DNA of 64,000 bases from Sympetrum striolatum (taxonomy: Eukaryota; Arthropoda; Insecta; Odonata; Libellulidae): contig OX388348.1 in NCBI GenBank assembly GCA_947579665.1, forward strand, positions 2,852,001-2,916,000. Direction: 5' to 3'. Positions 10,501 to 23,300 of this stretch are shown one piece after another. A program made the translations under genes and the position numbers. Each line of letters opens with the position of its first letter. The stretch's first letter is position 1. The notes beneath the pieces are model-generated. The model saw only the letters and a list, made by a program, of their open reading frames with translations, searched no databases and had not been told where the DNA came from.

Positions 10501-12563
10501 AATATGCGGATTTCACTAAAATGGACTGAATGAATAAAAATGTGAAGCTGAAGATGGAATGATCTTGGGAATAGCACAAGAATGATAAACGAAAGTCTTT
10601 TGCAGTAGACTTTCCCGTCCTGTTACACGAATGCACTCGTTTGAATCAAACAGTTAAAGAAATCGTCTTTTATAATGGGAGAGCTTACAAGTCACTTCAA
10701 TATAAACGTTAAGTACTGACGGCCTCCTCGCAGGCATTATATGGGAATGTATTATTTGATTAAGGAAATAAATTAATTTAATAGATTTCGCAACAAATAC
10801 AGAGAAAGACAATAAATAACTGAAATATTACTACAAGGGAAAATGAAGCAAAACGAACGAACACCGCAACCCAGACACCGATTTCACTGTCGATGGCGAC
10901 TCCGAAGGCGGAGGACCCTCCCAGTGGGACGCGTCGCACGCTTGGAGAAACGCGGGCACGAATTGATGGCGAGCATTTCAGGTCAATTCCATCGACGAAT
11001 CCACGGAGACGTGCGTCCAACCAATCGATCAATCGGAAACACGCCTAAGAGCATTCGGAAAGACGTTGGCACCGCAAATGGAAATGAGGTGAACCGCCTG
11101 CGATCGTTAAAATACAACCGCCGGCTTCGTTTGAATTACGAACAAAAGACACGCTCGGTATCACAATTGGAGCTATTTCTCCCGACGGTAATGAAGATCA
11201 TAGAAGTGGCGACTTTCGTGCCGAGAAACGCAAATAACGTGGCCCCTTTTACTTTCGATTCCCGAGATATTATACAATCGGAGGAGAATAAAAGGCGGCA
11301 CAATTATATCTCCTCTTAATTACAATTGTTCGTGGCAGCTAATTAGACATGCACTGTTAAAGCAGATCTTAATCTACGCATGACGGGCTCTTAAATCTCC
11401 AAGGGGCGATGGTGCGGACTTAGGCGAATGGATTGTAGGAAACGAAGAAACTGCGAAAACGGTTCATCGAGAAACGATACTCTTCCATGGAATCCAAAGA
11501 AAGTTCATATTACGTAATTATTCATACGATAAATTACACCGCCGAAGTAAGTGGCCAAGAAGAACTGTGATAATTTCGATGTGTTGATTACTATTGATGT
11601 TTCACCTAACTTCAAAATTCACATATCCAAAATGGTCTTTTACCAATATTTTTTCTTAAATAACAATAAAACTTGGAGCTGAAGAGCGGCTCTGTGAGAC
11701 TAAATGCTCTAAATGCCTTCCATGAAGTCTACGAATACTTAATACTTTCGACAGGTAAGAGCTACTTGAGTGAGAAGCATAGAAATTATCTCTTTGTATT
11801 CAAATGTGGAAGGGCAACATAAAAACCTTAAAGTAGTTTCCAAGTAAATAAAAGTCTTGTGGAAATATCGTATTAATTTTTCATCGAATTTTATTTGTTT
11901 TAAATTCTGGGGCTCTCAAATGTTTCGTGATCGGAACAAAAGAAAAAAATAAGAAAAGTGAATAATCCGATGTTACCATATTTGGAAAATATAGTGACCA
12001 CCACATGATTAAAAATTATTCTTTCCCGATTTCAACCAGTAATTCCTCTAATTCGGTCTGTTAACTTTTAATTTCCCGAATTTGGGTCGTTGCCTGTTAT
12101 GCAAAATTATAGGTTAGACACCTAAAATAAAAAATGCTAGCGACATAAACTGTTCAAATGAGCACGAAAAGTAAATATCTACAATATTATTTCCCATGCT
12201 CTTTCCTTAACTAATTACACAGTGTCCAGCAGTTTGACCACGAAGACACGGATGCATATAAATATCTCCTTTGGCGACAATAAGAATGGTCGGAGAAGTT
12301 CCTAGCGCATCGAGGAATAGATTAATAGAATACGGGGGCGCTAAATTCGTCGACCGAGGGGAAATGCACGATTAGCAGACACGCGATTCGTGAGGCGACG
12401 CAAGAACAAATTGGACGCTCTTACCCGTTTAATTCGTGGCACGAAAATACTTCAACTGTAATACTATATTGATTGATATCTTCCACTGATAAATGAGTAT
12501 AACGTTACAGTAAACTAATCTAATGCGCCTCTAATATATGACGTCAAACACTTTGAACGGAAA
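7576..12563. other. Unassigned sequence, AT-rich with a more complex block at 10840-11580
   Basis: No gene recognised. The stretch 10843-11319 is open on the plus strand for 158 codons, Arg-rich and without any family resemblance. The sequence after it (about 11300-11400) is dense in TAATTA/CTAATTAG homeodomain-type sites. A conserved non-coding element is possible but unproven. The remainder is stop-dense in all frames. Confidence 0.4.
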
Positions 12564-12575
12564 AGAAGATAAATA
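12564..12575. repeat. SINE target site duplication, left (AGAAGATAAATA)
   Basis: Twelve bases repeated exactly at 12684-12695 on the other side of the SINE. Confidence 0.9.
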
Positions 12576-12683
12576 CAGCGCGTTTGCCTTTGGTGAAAGC
12601 GGTCCCGGGTTCGATTCCCGGTGGGAGCCAATGTGCGAAATGACCTAAGCTGTCGAAGCACTTTTAACAATACTACTACTACT
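12576..12683 (+). mobile_element. tRNA-derived SINE, 5'-truncated, (ACT)n tail
   Basis: A 108-bp insertion between exact 12-bp duplications. It begins inside a tRNA-like head (CAGCGCGTTTGCCTTTGGTG), carries a perfect T-arm and B box (CCGGGTTCGATTCCCGG) followed by TGGGAGCCA, then a body GTGCGAAATGACCTAAGC...CGAAGCACTTTTAACAA and an ACT triplet tail. Copies of body and tail recur at 30332-30480 and 51682-51788 on the minus strand, and a partial copy at 45179-45230. Long duplication, 5' truncation and simple-repeat tail are hallmarks of LINE-driven retrotransposition. Confidence 0.9.
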
Positions 12684-12695
12684 AGAAGATAAATA
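12684..12695. repeat. SINE target site duplication, right
   Basis: Exact copy of 12564-12575. Confidence 0.9.
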
Positions 12696-15600
12696 AGGGA
12701 GCTAAACGAGCAATGATAAACAAGGTACTGCTATTTTTTAATCTTTAATTTCATTCAACAGACCATATTCTAATGTTTCGGGCAATTCTATTTGTTATCG
12801 GATTCACGTTTCCAAATTAACTTCAAATCCAAACTATTTTCAGGGAAAGAATATATGATTCTGTTAATACCACCCCATACTGACTAACACAATGTTACAT
12901 TCACGACTATATGTATAAAATGTTTTAGAGATTTACTCGTAAATGATGTGACAACAAACGGAAGAGCGTAATATTTTCCTGTATTTGCGGGACGAGACGT
13001 GAGCTGCGTTAATGAAAAATCTAATGAGAATATCTCCATTAGCAATTGCTTTATATTGCCTATTTCCATATAAAGGAAGATTATCATTAACCTCAATCCG
13101 ATTCCAAAATACTATTGATCATTTAGAGAAGATATCCTTCTCGTTCTTTCCGAACGAAAAAATCGAGAGAAGTCGCGGTGCGAAACAAGTCACAGCTTCA
13201 CCGAATCCAACTGTAAATATTTACGACCCCCAAATATCATAATATACCTTTAGTCTCGAGTAGTTTTGTATTTATTTGCTAATATTTATCAACTCGAAAG
13301 GAACGTAAAAGTCGAGCGATGAAGTAAGCATACTTCCATATTTGTTACAAAGAAATAAAGGACAAAATGATTTCCCTCGGTGCGCCAAAAAAATTGACCG
13401 ATTCATAGCAACCAATAAATAGCAATATATATATAGCATAGCAATCGATAAGAGAGGAAACAACAGGAATCACGAATGTTAATAAGTAAAATTCGGGAGA
13501 GGTGGGAAAGTTTTGGAGAGAAGGATTCTGATCGAAAATATGTAAGGATTTCAAAGAGGAGAATTAAAGTGTAATAGCTTAGATAGCTGGCAGGTTTCCC
13601 GAAAATGGAATAGACGCCAGGAGTAATAGCGATCATAATATCATACAAAATGAATTACGATTTACATCAAACATCACTCCATCTCACCAAGAAGCTATAT
13701 TACGCAGCAAAATATTCTCTTTAGACTGACAATACAAATGCTCTGAATCCCTGCTGTTTATTGTCAGAGAAAATAAATCGGATTTGAGATGGATTCGGAT
13801 GTAACTAAGGCACAAATACGACGATACAAGGATAACTCACAATAACGACCATATAGACATTTTCCGAAAGTTATTCCCACCACTACAAGCACGTTTAACT
13901 AAAAGACACAAGACCAGAGGAACGATGTTATCATTTACTCCATCTCCAATTATTACATCGCAAGAAAAAATACTAAATAAAATTTGCTGGTATCGTATAG
14001 TCACTATAAGTTGAAAGAATTTGGGTAAACACTTTACCTTGCCTACTAACCAATTATCTCAATTAAATAATTACATAAAAAACAGACATTTCCTAGTTAT
14101 CATAGAGAGTCTTCAGGAATTAACTCTTTACAATTAATTTGAACATTTCCAAATGCATTACCGATACCCGTCAATTACCGGAAATGCCAAAAATACAACG
14201 TTTTCATAGAAAACACGCAAATTATTGGAAATCATATGGAGGATAGAAAGAGGACACCTCGTTGTATTGCTCTGTCCTCGAGCGAGCTGAGTTTGCCCAT
14301 CCGACCGCGTCTTACTAACTGCTGAACAATTCCCAACATTAACATTTCCAAGAGCATCGTTGAACGTTGCGAGTGATTCTTACCAGAGGAAGATATTTCG
14401 ATAAATGCGATGGGATAAATAAAACCACGCGTAAACGAGAGATAACAGAAGAAAACTATCAACGTCCAATAATGAGCTAACAGATTTGGAAGTCACTGCT
14501 GAGGCTTCCTAAATCCTCCTCATCTTCGGCTTCGGACGCTATCAATATACCATTTGGGAGGAGCGGACGAGAAAATCTCTCATCCAATTCCCTCGTATTG
14601 ATCTATACTTTCAACAGTAAATACAGCTGTGTGAGCTATTGTACAACGTACGCGTGCAAGAAAATTATAAGCATTTGCAATAACAAAAACAATGCGATTA
14701 CACAGTTTCTAAACGAAGGCAAGCATGTAATTAAATATATATAAAAACAATGTTCGTAATAACAGTAAATAAACACCAAATATAACAAATCCAGTGTACA
14801 GATTACGGTACATGCAAATGAAACAATCGTAGAGCACACAGTAAGACAAAAAGAGTACAGCTTATTCATTACCTATACAGTCCGAGACGAGTATTTCTTT
14901 AACCCTAAAATCAGACACTGATTAACTGAAATAATAAACATTGGACCGGTTATCAGTTTGATATCGTATTAAGTTAATGCACCGAGTTCGAAGAATTACT
15001 TCCACATAAGACATCGACAGAATGTCCATTCAATTACATTCAAGTATCCATTTTATCACGTCTATGATATCGATTATTGAAGAATGCCACAGAAAGCGGG
15101 TAATATATCCTCGTAAAACTTTAAAATCAAATTAAGGGACTAAGGAAATCATCACATAATTAAATCAAATCGATAAAGAGACCCAACTTAACCTAATTAC
15201 ATATACATGCCAGAGATAGTACCCAAGAGTGGTGTAGAAAAAGCGACTCATAGCGACATTAAATAAACCGGAATGATTGAACTACAGCAGTACAATTGTA
15301 ACTGCTTCGGGAAGCTATATAATCGGCTGAACTCCCGGAGAAGGTGAGGGCGCGTGAAGGAAGTACCGGCGATGGAGCGGTCAGCGGCGCACGAATACTC
15401 CGAACTCCCACGCGGTTAAAGTAACCCGGGTCTCCGCGAGTAAAGATCAGCACTAAAATTCAAACGAAAATCCTAACCATAAATAACAACTGTAAATTAA
15501 AAGACTATACTACAAGCCAATTTACTACCATATTTTGCAGCACCTTTATCTAGTAAAAGCGCGCGTCTAATATGCATGAAGAATGCACGATATAACTGAA

Positions 15601-16370
15601 TGACAAAACGGAAGATAAGGTGCTAAGGGGGCAAGCGTAACTAATAATTAGAGACAAACTTTTAATACTAGTGAAAATATACACTACATACGCTCGTGCT
15701 CGTAATACTAAAGATTACCAGCACGACGTATCGTGCTTTAGGGGTACACTACAAAAAAATGGACATACGCTAATAACAAAGCCTAGCTGTATGTCCACAT
15801 TTTCGCATCTACTAAGAAATTACCGTCAAAGCGCATCTACGATAGATCCTAAGGACTACAGTCAAGACATTGCCAACATGTGAAACGTTTGAATTCCCAC
15901 GCTAACTCCATTACCCCGAAAAATATTACAGCCGCAAGGCAATGAAAGGCTAATAACTACAGGACTGCTATCTTTACGTAAAGATCTACAGAGGACAGAA
16001 AACACCAGGACCTCCTGATCATGGATACGATGGACTACATAAAGCAAACGTAAACATTTACGTCCCGCAACTCATTGAGGATATGATACGTGGATTAACT
16101 TGCGTACGGATTACACCCACATTCTCAAAATTTGCGTGCAGCTAACTACATTCTACAGTGCAACTTTCATCTCGAGCTCCAGATACTACACCAAACGAGC
16201 TCGCGAGCCACATGTGGCTCAACTCAACTCTTCTCCTCAAGGGAATTATTCATTCCTCTCGTGATCACAACATCGAGACGAACTACGCACAAACGTACAC
16301 GCTCGAACAATCACTTCCGCTATACTCGTTATAATTTTTACCTTTTTAAAAAGGCAAGAGCGCCGATGCC
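12696..16370. other. Unassigned AT-rich sequence
   Basis: No gene, RNA or mobile element recognised. A purine-rich block spans about 13450-13570 and produces long overlapping minus-strand frames by composition alone. The part after 15240 gains CpG content toward the island at 16371. Confidence 0.45.
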
Positions 16371-16760
16371 GTAGTCCCTTATTCCGATCCCTTCATCCGT
16401 CCGACGAAGATCGCACCTTCACACAGAGAATAACGTCGCACGTTCACTTCACGGGGGCTTATTCGTTCACTCGGGCGACTTGTGTCTTCTTGCGCGGGCG
16501 GAGGGAGCTCGAGCAGCCGGGAGATCCAGACGCACGAGGGTCGGAGAGAACAGGTAGAGCCTCAGAGGAGAGGGACGTCGACGCAGGCGCAGTGGTCGGG
16601 AGCGGACGCAGAACTGAAGAAGGGAGAGGGAAGGATGCCCGACGGGGGCGGGAGGGGGCACGAGAAGGGGGGAGGGGAAAAAAGGAGGATGCTACGCCGA
16701 GAGGCGAGGCTATTATCACGAGGGAAGATCGGCGCTACGCGATAGTGCTTTGTTTGGAAA
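16371..16760. promoter_or_regulatory. GC- and CpG-rich island, candidate promoter
   Basis: A sharp rise in GC and CpG within an AT-rich background, with open frames on both strands (for example 16490-16828 plus and 16562-16987 minus) that are low in complexity and resemble no protein. This is the most promoter-like composition in the window and could mark a 5' exon or transcription start, but no TATA box, convincing initiator or spliced coding exon could be tied to it. It contains a G-quadruplex candidate (16644-16677). Confidence 0.35.
16644..16677 (+). other. G-quadruplex candidate
   Basis: Five G-runs of three to six within 34 bases (GGGGG, GGG, GGGGG, GGGGGG, GGGG) with loops of one to eight bases, inside the GC-rich island. 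Confidence 0.6.
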
Positions 16761-18149
16761 AGAATATCGAATTGTGGGAAGTATCTTGCACGGAGAGGAT
16801 TGGCGAGAGTAAGAAGTGTAGTACATGAGAATGGAGAAAATTTGAAGCGGGAATGAGCCGGGATGGAATGAAAACAATATGGAGGAGAGATGTTAATCCT
16901 CGACGGTGCGACACTATTACTCGAGAGAGGCTTTGAAAATGGCGGGTCTCTTGGAAATTGCAGTTGCTGGAGTTCATTACGCCCCAAAGATTACTCGATT
17001 CAGAGGAGATAATAAATCATTCGTTGGCACAAAAAAGTTATAACATGTTTACAAGACAGACAATCATTGTAAAGCACATCCTAACTTCTGAGGGAATAGT
17101 TTAATGGTAACATCATATATAGTTGGTAGTTATTATATAGCTAAACTCTTACAAACGCCCATAATTCAGCTGATAGACTCAAACAGTTTACAAAAAGAGA
17201 TTTGTTAGTCAACAGCTGTTGTACACACTGCATCTTCTGAGTCAACAATTCCAATCTGGGACCGCTGTCCGAATTTCTACCCCTCAATACCATATGAACG
17301 AAAGAATAAACTTGGAATGTGCTCGTTCGGTGCATTTACAAAAGCCGGAGCAGGGAACTGCATTAAACAAATTGCGAGATGAGAATTAGAATGAGCATCT
17401 TTTATCGATCGGATATTCTATAACCTTTAGTCCAATAACATATTGATTTCATGAAAACTACTTGTAATGGCCTACTACATTCATTATTATTAGGTAATTT
17501 ATTGATATTTACTGTTAATTCACGTAGTTGAAAATCAGCATCTACCCTATCTTCATTGCATGCATGGATATTATCATAATACCTCTTAAAACTTTCGGAA
17601 TTACCTCCAAATGTGATGGAAGATCGAATACAATCTTTAGGAGAATGTAAACTATCTTAGTGTGACATTGCTTTTGAGTGGTGACTAGAAGAAATAAAAT
17701 ATATAAATAGGTGATAGGTTCACATACAATCGACATAAGCGTCCACCGCGGAAAAAAGCATTTTACGCAAAGCAGTCGATGAGCGGAAAAAGCGCATCGC
17801 CGTTGTGTAGAGGCGGAGAAAGAACGTCATCCCACACTCTTTCTCTCTCGACATATCTCATCGATCACGAAGAGTTCCTCGTCGAGATAAGTATATTCAT
17901 TGGTGAGGGCATCAGCCGCACGCGCTCGGCTTTAAAATTCATGCGACCCCATCTGCATACGTATCTGCCATAGCAGGGAAATGAGGTGAAACGAGAAGAT
18001 GCTGCCTCGCTAGTCGCTGCAGACTATGAAGTTACTTGAATTACGAGATTTTATTACCTGAAGAAAACATAAATGAAACTCCAATAATTCGTTTTAGGTC
18101 CCTCTGGTAATATGAAAAGTCAATTATGAAAAATTAGCGCAGTTTATAG
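16761..18149. other. Unassigned sequence
   Basis: The first part continues the purine-rich strand of the preceding island. The rest is ordinary AT-rich sequence. Nothing recognised. Confidence 0.45.
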
Positions 18150-18157
18150 AGTAGAAT
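18150..18157. repeat. hAT target site duplication, left (AGTAGAAT)
   Basis: Eight bases repeated exactly at 20372-20379; 8-bp duplications are diagnostic of the hAT superfamily. Confidence 0.9.
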
Positions 18158-20371
18158 CAGTGGCGCAGCGAGGGGGGGGTTTTAGGGGTTCAACCCCCCC
18201 CCAAGAGTAAAGTCCTGTGACTAGCTTTGTACTTTTATTTCTGCTGAAGAGTACAAAACCCCCCCCTCGCTGAGGGGGGGGTTATCACGCAAATCATACA
18301 GATACACTGCTTGTCATGTGTTTGCTTGATAAATTCAGCGAAAGCTTCGCGTACCCGTAAATATAGCTCCGATTTCAGTTAAGGTGATGCTTTCGGTAGC
18401 AGAGTAGACATCGATATCAATGGGGCGCAATGATACGAGTGTTTCGCACACTATGTTCAACGCGTGCACTTCTTAAGCCTATCCTTTAGTTAGATAACTC
18501 ACGCCATAAGATAAGATTCTCATGAGAAAAATTCGAAAGTGCTGAGTTGTTTACTCCTCGAAAAAATACAAGGGAACATTCGAGAAGTAATTCTAAACTT
18601 GCACCCTGAAAACAGAGATTAAGATTACGTTTGAGAAACAAACAGAATGATAAAACGCTCAGTTAGATCTTTTGCTTGTGACTGTTTCAAGGGTGTAAAT
18701 TCAAAGATAGGCTCGTGAGTAGTGCTTTCGAAAAATTCACAACAGTTCGAAGGAGAGTTTAGTTTGGATTTCATTCAGATGGACATCCAAAAATTCCTTT
18801 CACAGTCCGCTAACAGCTCGAGGCCGCTATCGGAAAAAACGTAAGTTAATGGCTATGTGAATTTTATGAAATAACCATTATTAGATGCATAAATTAGTAT
18901 TTTCTTATTTTAGGGCTGTTATCAGAGGACACATCTCAAGATGAGTTTAGCGACAATTGAAAAGCTACTTTTTCCTTTATTAAGCATTCTAGACGATTAA
19001 AAGTCTGCACACAGTTGACTCTTCATTACTCGGGATGATAGAATATATACTGATCTTTATTTTATGATTGCCTGTTAATTTGGTGTATATTTAATAAAAA
19101 TTTTCGCTAACCGAATTTCCGTAAACCGTTCCGTTGTGAAAAAGTATTGGAGCAATGAAAGATTTCAGTAAAAATTAATCTGCGATGATATTATTAATAA
19201 TATACCATTTTCGAAGCAAATCTGTCAGCTGAAAGGTATTGTGCGCATAAGTTACGCACATATTTATCGGAACTGTGACTTGATGACTTGAATTAAACTT
19301 GATAAACTGTTAAAACTGTGAATTAAATTCTTCAGCTTCCTTTTCGATGCAGCCAATTTTTTCTCTGGTGATAGAATCCCACGAAATGCATGACTTATCC
19401 TGTTAACCGCGTGGTCATGCAATGCCCATTCAAAATTTCAATTCATGGAAAATATTTGTTTTCTTTGAACACTCAGTGCGTAAGACTGGGTTTGCATTAG
19501 CTCTTTGCTGGTTAAACCACCTATTACTTAGTCTAAATAATTGTAAGTTGACGTCTTCATTTTTTTCACCTTGGTATGTGACTTTAATACTGCAAGTTCA
19601 ATTATAATATCAACTATAATCAAGAGTCTACTGTATTTTTTAATGTAGCCGAATTTTTAATTTTCTGTATGAGACGCATTCAATGAAATACTTAGCTAAT
19701 ACATAAATAACGAAATCAGGCTTAATTGTAAGCCTGGCAGAAAATTTCATCTGATAAAAATGATTTTTTTGTTTCTTATACAAACCTTGTGCAATAAGCT
19801 GTATATATACTTCATATCATTATTTTTATACATTGATGGCGTTTTCTTGACAGGCGATATTTCAATTAAATTCCAAAATCTGCAGATGATATAGTCAAAT
19901 AACGAAAGATAATGAAATAAGCATGGGCGCGCCAATGTGGGGAACAAATGAGTGGATGTTTTGTTTTACATCGCTTGCCAAATAACCGTAGCTATTTTTT
20001 CCCTTCCCACGCTTTGCAACCTCTAGGAAGGAAGAACTCTCGAAGACTCGGAAAGTTTATATCTAAATCACTAAAAAGCTTCAGCATAGAAAAAATGAGT
20101 TTTTAATAGATATTGGACGTATCCAAACCAGAAATCCAAACAACACATTTGTTAAGTTTCCAATTGTTCGCTTATGTAAACTACTATCTTGCAAAGTGTA
20201 ATAAGTTGGCCACATAAGCGTTAAACTCCTCTAGTTTTGAATGTATTTAGTTTTTGAAAGAATTGACATATATTGCAGTTAGTAGCGGGCATGAATATAC
20301 TAGCCCCTGTAAAGCAGGCAATTTTCGTTTCCTCAGACCCCCCCCATTGGTAAATCCTGGCTGCGCCACTG
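18158..20371 (+). mobile_element. hAT DNA transposon (Tip100/Zaphod-like), non-autonomous
   Basis: A 2214-bp element with ends CAGTGGCGCAGC on the left and its exact inverse GCTGCGCCACTG on the right, and an exact 8-bp duplication AGTAGAAT. The ends match those typical of the Tip100/Zaphod branch of hAT. Just inside the left end are runs of G and C, and at about 18255-18273 an inverted copy of the subterminal CAGCGAGGGGGGG stretch, so the left end looks partly duplicated in reverse. It contains remnants of a transposase start (18779-18840), an intron and a possible C-terminus (18914-19000), but no catalytic domain. About 1.35 kb of non-coding sequence follows before the right end. Confidence 0.9.
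18779..19000 (+). pseudogene. hAT transposase remnant: N-terminal exon, intron, possible C-terminus
   Basis: ATG at 18779 opens MDIQKFLSQSANSSRPLSEK, which resembles the start of zinc-finger MYM/TTF-type hAT transposases (MDIRxFF...). The frame meets a canonical donor GTAAGT at 18841, and an acceptor TTTTAG ends at 18913 after a 73-base intron. Downstream, the frame at about 18936-19000 reads THLKMSLATIEKLLFPLLSI then LDD and stop, resembling the RLSxLAxLSIE tail of hAT transposases. If spliced as written, the first exon runs into a stop after about 30 residues, in a different frame from that tail. The zinc finger, RNase H-like core and dimerisation domain are absent. The N-terminal match is reasonable; the C-terminal match is tentative. 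Confidence 0.55.
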
Positions 20372-20379
20372 AGTAGAAT
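20372..20379. repeat. hAT target site duplication, right
   Basis: Exact copy of 18150-18157. Confidence 0.9.
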
Positions 20380-23300
20380 TAATAGGCTTTGTTTGAATCA
20401 CCGCAATCAACCAATACCGATGTGGAAGACAACATTTTAGTAGCGTAATCTTCTACTTAAAATGAAACTTAAGTAAAACTAGCGAATGGGGAATGTAAAA
20501 TGACGTACTAACATATGGAACAAATTTAACGAACTTACGCTAATCGTGAAGCACCATAAGAGCTTTATTGTGGCTGTTGGTGGTGGTGAGATGAACTGCG
20601 CAATATTTAGTTATGAAGGTGTAGTTGTATTGCTGTGAAGAGGGTACATTTAAAATGGAGGATATTAATAATTTTGATCTTTGAGTTTCGGGTTTAAAGC
20701 TGGGCTTGAAAAATTAAGCTGAGTTAATTGGCAAACAGGAGAGGAAGTGACGGAGATGGCGGAAAAGGTAGAGATTGGACCGACAGAAGAGATATAGAGC
20801 AAAAGAAATGGATGGAACAAATGCTGAGAGGGGATTCTGTAGAAAGTAATTTAAACTAGCATTCGGACAGATAACTGGGAGTAGTAGTTTCTGGTTGATG
20901 CAAAAGAAGGGGTTTACTTAAAAAGCAATACAAAAAAATAGTATAGAATTTCAGGGCACTACCGAGGGATAGTTGGCTAGTGTATATATGTAATGATATC
21001 CAAAACGTAGGGGATAGAAACAGGAAATACAACTTAACAGAAAGGTAAAGGAATAAATCCAGCAATGCGAGAAGCTTATATATTTTCATAATTGACTGTG
21101 CGTTTGCGAAAAACAGAGATGTGCGAGGAGTATTGAAGATGAGAGAAGAAAACTCTCTTCATCCCGCAAAGGAGGCGCATTATGTTTGCATCTCCTCTCA
21201 TTTCATTTGCTACAATAGGCCTAAGGATCCACTAGCACAAAAAGGCCGGTGCAAGATAACTGGAAGAGAATGCTTCCTTCCTGCGAAGAATGCAGTCACC
21301 GAAAGCCAGTTACGCCCTTACATATCGCGGATCCGGATGTCATGCGCCGTTGACACGTTCCTTGGACAAAGCATCCTCGGCTTGTTGGATGTAAATTGGC
21401 CGGGGAGAAAAAAGGCAGCTTGGGGAAATTTAAGCAGGACTCTCGGTTATCTGAGCCAGCAATTAGGAGCCGGTTTACTGCAGTCAGGCAGGTACGAATG
21501 AATTTCCTCTCGCATTAGATGTCTTTTGCTAAGTTCGCGAGTCCTGAACGACCCCGTTGAATCAGAGTCGAAAATCAATTTTTAAATATTCGAAATACTT
21601 TAAAAACTAATCAAAATTCGAAATACTTCACAAACTTATTTGTAAATATAATGATAAGCAAAGCTTATATTTGTAGATAAACTATCGTATATACTGGAGT
21701 ATAAGCCAAGATTTTAGCACATATTTTATGCTGAAAAAACCCCCTCAGTGTATACTCAAGTGAGTGGAGTGACATAATTAAATTAATATATTTATTGTAT
21801 AATTGAATAAATATTCGAAAACATTTAAGTTACCGATCCATCAATTACTGTGATTTATTTAAATTTAATTATGAACCTAATTTTATTCTGAAATTTACCA
21901 CCATTCAAGAAAAATATCAAGTAACAGAAAAGCATACACAATGAGATGAGTTCAAAATAATTCGTATTTTATGGAAACTCTTTAAGTTTTCAACCCTTGT
22001 GGATATTGGGGTAAGTCATGGATGATTAGTAATTAAATCATAATGAATTTTCTTCATTAGTTATTACGGTTCAATATGTAATTCTGATTAGGTTCGTTAT
22101 GAATATTATTCATGGATGCATCCTGTGGCAACCATAACAAATGCCTATCAAAAGGGTATAAACGGGGGAACAAAGGGGAGATATTTCATGATATCTATCC
22201 TGGAATTAACCTTGTTTGTTCGGCGATGACTGGGAAGATAGAGATATTGACAGATATGTAAGGCATAGAAAGAAATCACCAGTCAGTTGATGCGCCCGCG
22301 GTCAATAACAACACCACTCAAAGAGCCTTTACTGCGGCTTCCCCAAGAACTTGGGAAACAATATATGCATTTCCTTATAAAGAGACAAGGATAAGGCGAA
22401 TTGCGAAAGCAATAAACGGCAGGAAAGCCTGGGAAAGGGTTTGGGGAATTGGGGTATTGAACAGGGGTTTGGTGTGGGAGAGTGAAATAAGAGACGGAGC
22501 AGCGTGGGGGAGATCCAGAATGCAGATGTTGACCTCTGGACCCCAAAAGGGGAGGACGGAAAACGATTTGTACCCTGCGATGATGAGAGCCTCAGAACGA
22601 GCCGCTGATGGATGCAGGGGGACCGTTTTGGAAAGAGATGACACGGTCCATGAACACAGCGAATGCAGGGAGACTCGATTAAAAAGATGAAACTCGTCCA
22701 TAATAGGGGCTGGATTGATTTCCAGGATCAAATCTCTGGGATTCAATTTTTCCGACTCGCTGAGGAAAACCATCATGAATGAAGCGATACGAGCTGAAAC
22801 TGTTTCAGATTGCAGACACAAGTGCAGTCGAGTACAATTAACTCGACTACGATTAACTCCTTGATAACGACATACAGATTCTTCGCATAGACCGATATAC
22901 GTATTCAATGTTGTAAAGCTGCTACATTACACAGAACCAGGTGTAACTTTGAAGTGCTTACTAATGCAAAATAACTTGATTAAAGTGGTGTTCAATTAAT
23001 TAAATAATGAAATTATGCGAGGAAATCCCGTGGTTGTGGACTATAAAATGTTGCTTTCAAAGCAGCAGACACATGGGTTAGATGAAGAAAAAGAAACCAG
23101 CATCACGATGCAAATCGTGAGTAAATATTCCAAATTTAAATGTACAAAAATGAAAATGAGAAAGAAAAGAGAGGAATCGGAGAAAATAGAATATGAATGG
23201 TAATTTTGGGGGAAAAAGAGATAACGAGATAGGGTGATAGAACATTATCTACAGAACTTCCTTTATTGGTAAGAAAATACTGCAGGAACTGTGAGTGATT

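Noticed and set aside
10843..11319. Plus-strand open frame of 158 codons, Arg-rich
   Set aside because: No recognisable domain, no splice or start context, and a reading unlike any family I know. It sits in a base-balanced block where chance frames are longer.
16562..16987. Minus-strand 141-codon frame rich in Pro and Ser
   Set aside because: Lies across the purine-rich side of the CpG island. Pro/Ser richness is the translation of a C/T-rich strand, not a protein signature.
22375..22908. Minus-strand open frame of 177 codons, the second longest in the window
   Set aside because: The protein is without recognisable motifs and overlaps other frames on both strands; nothing beyond length supports coding.
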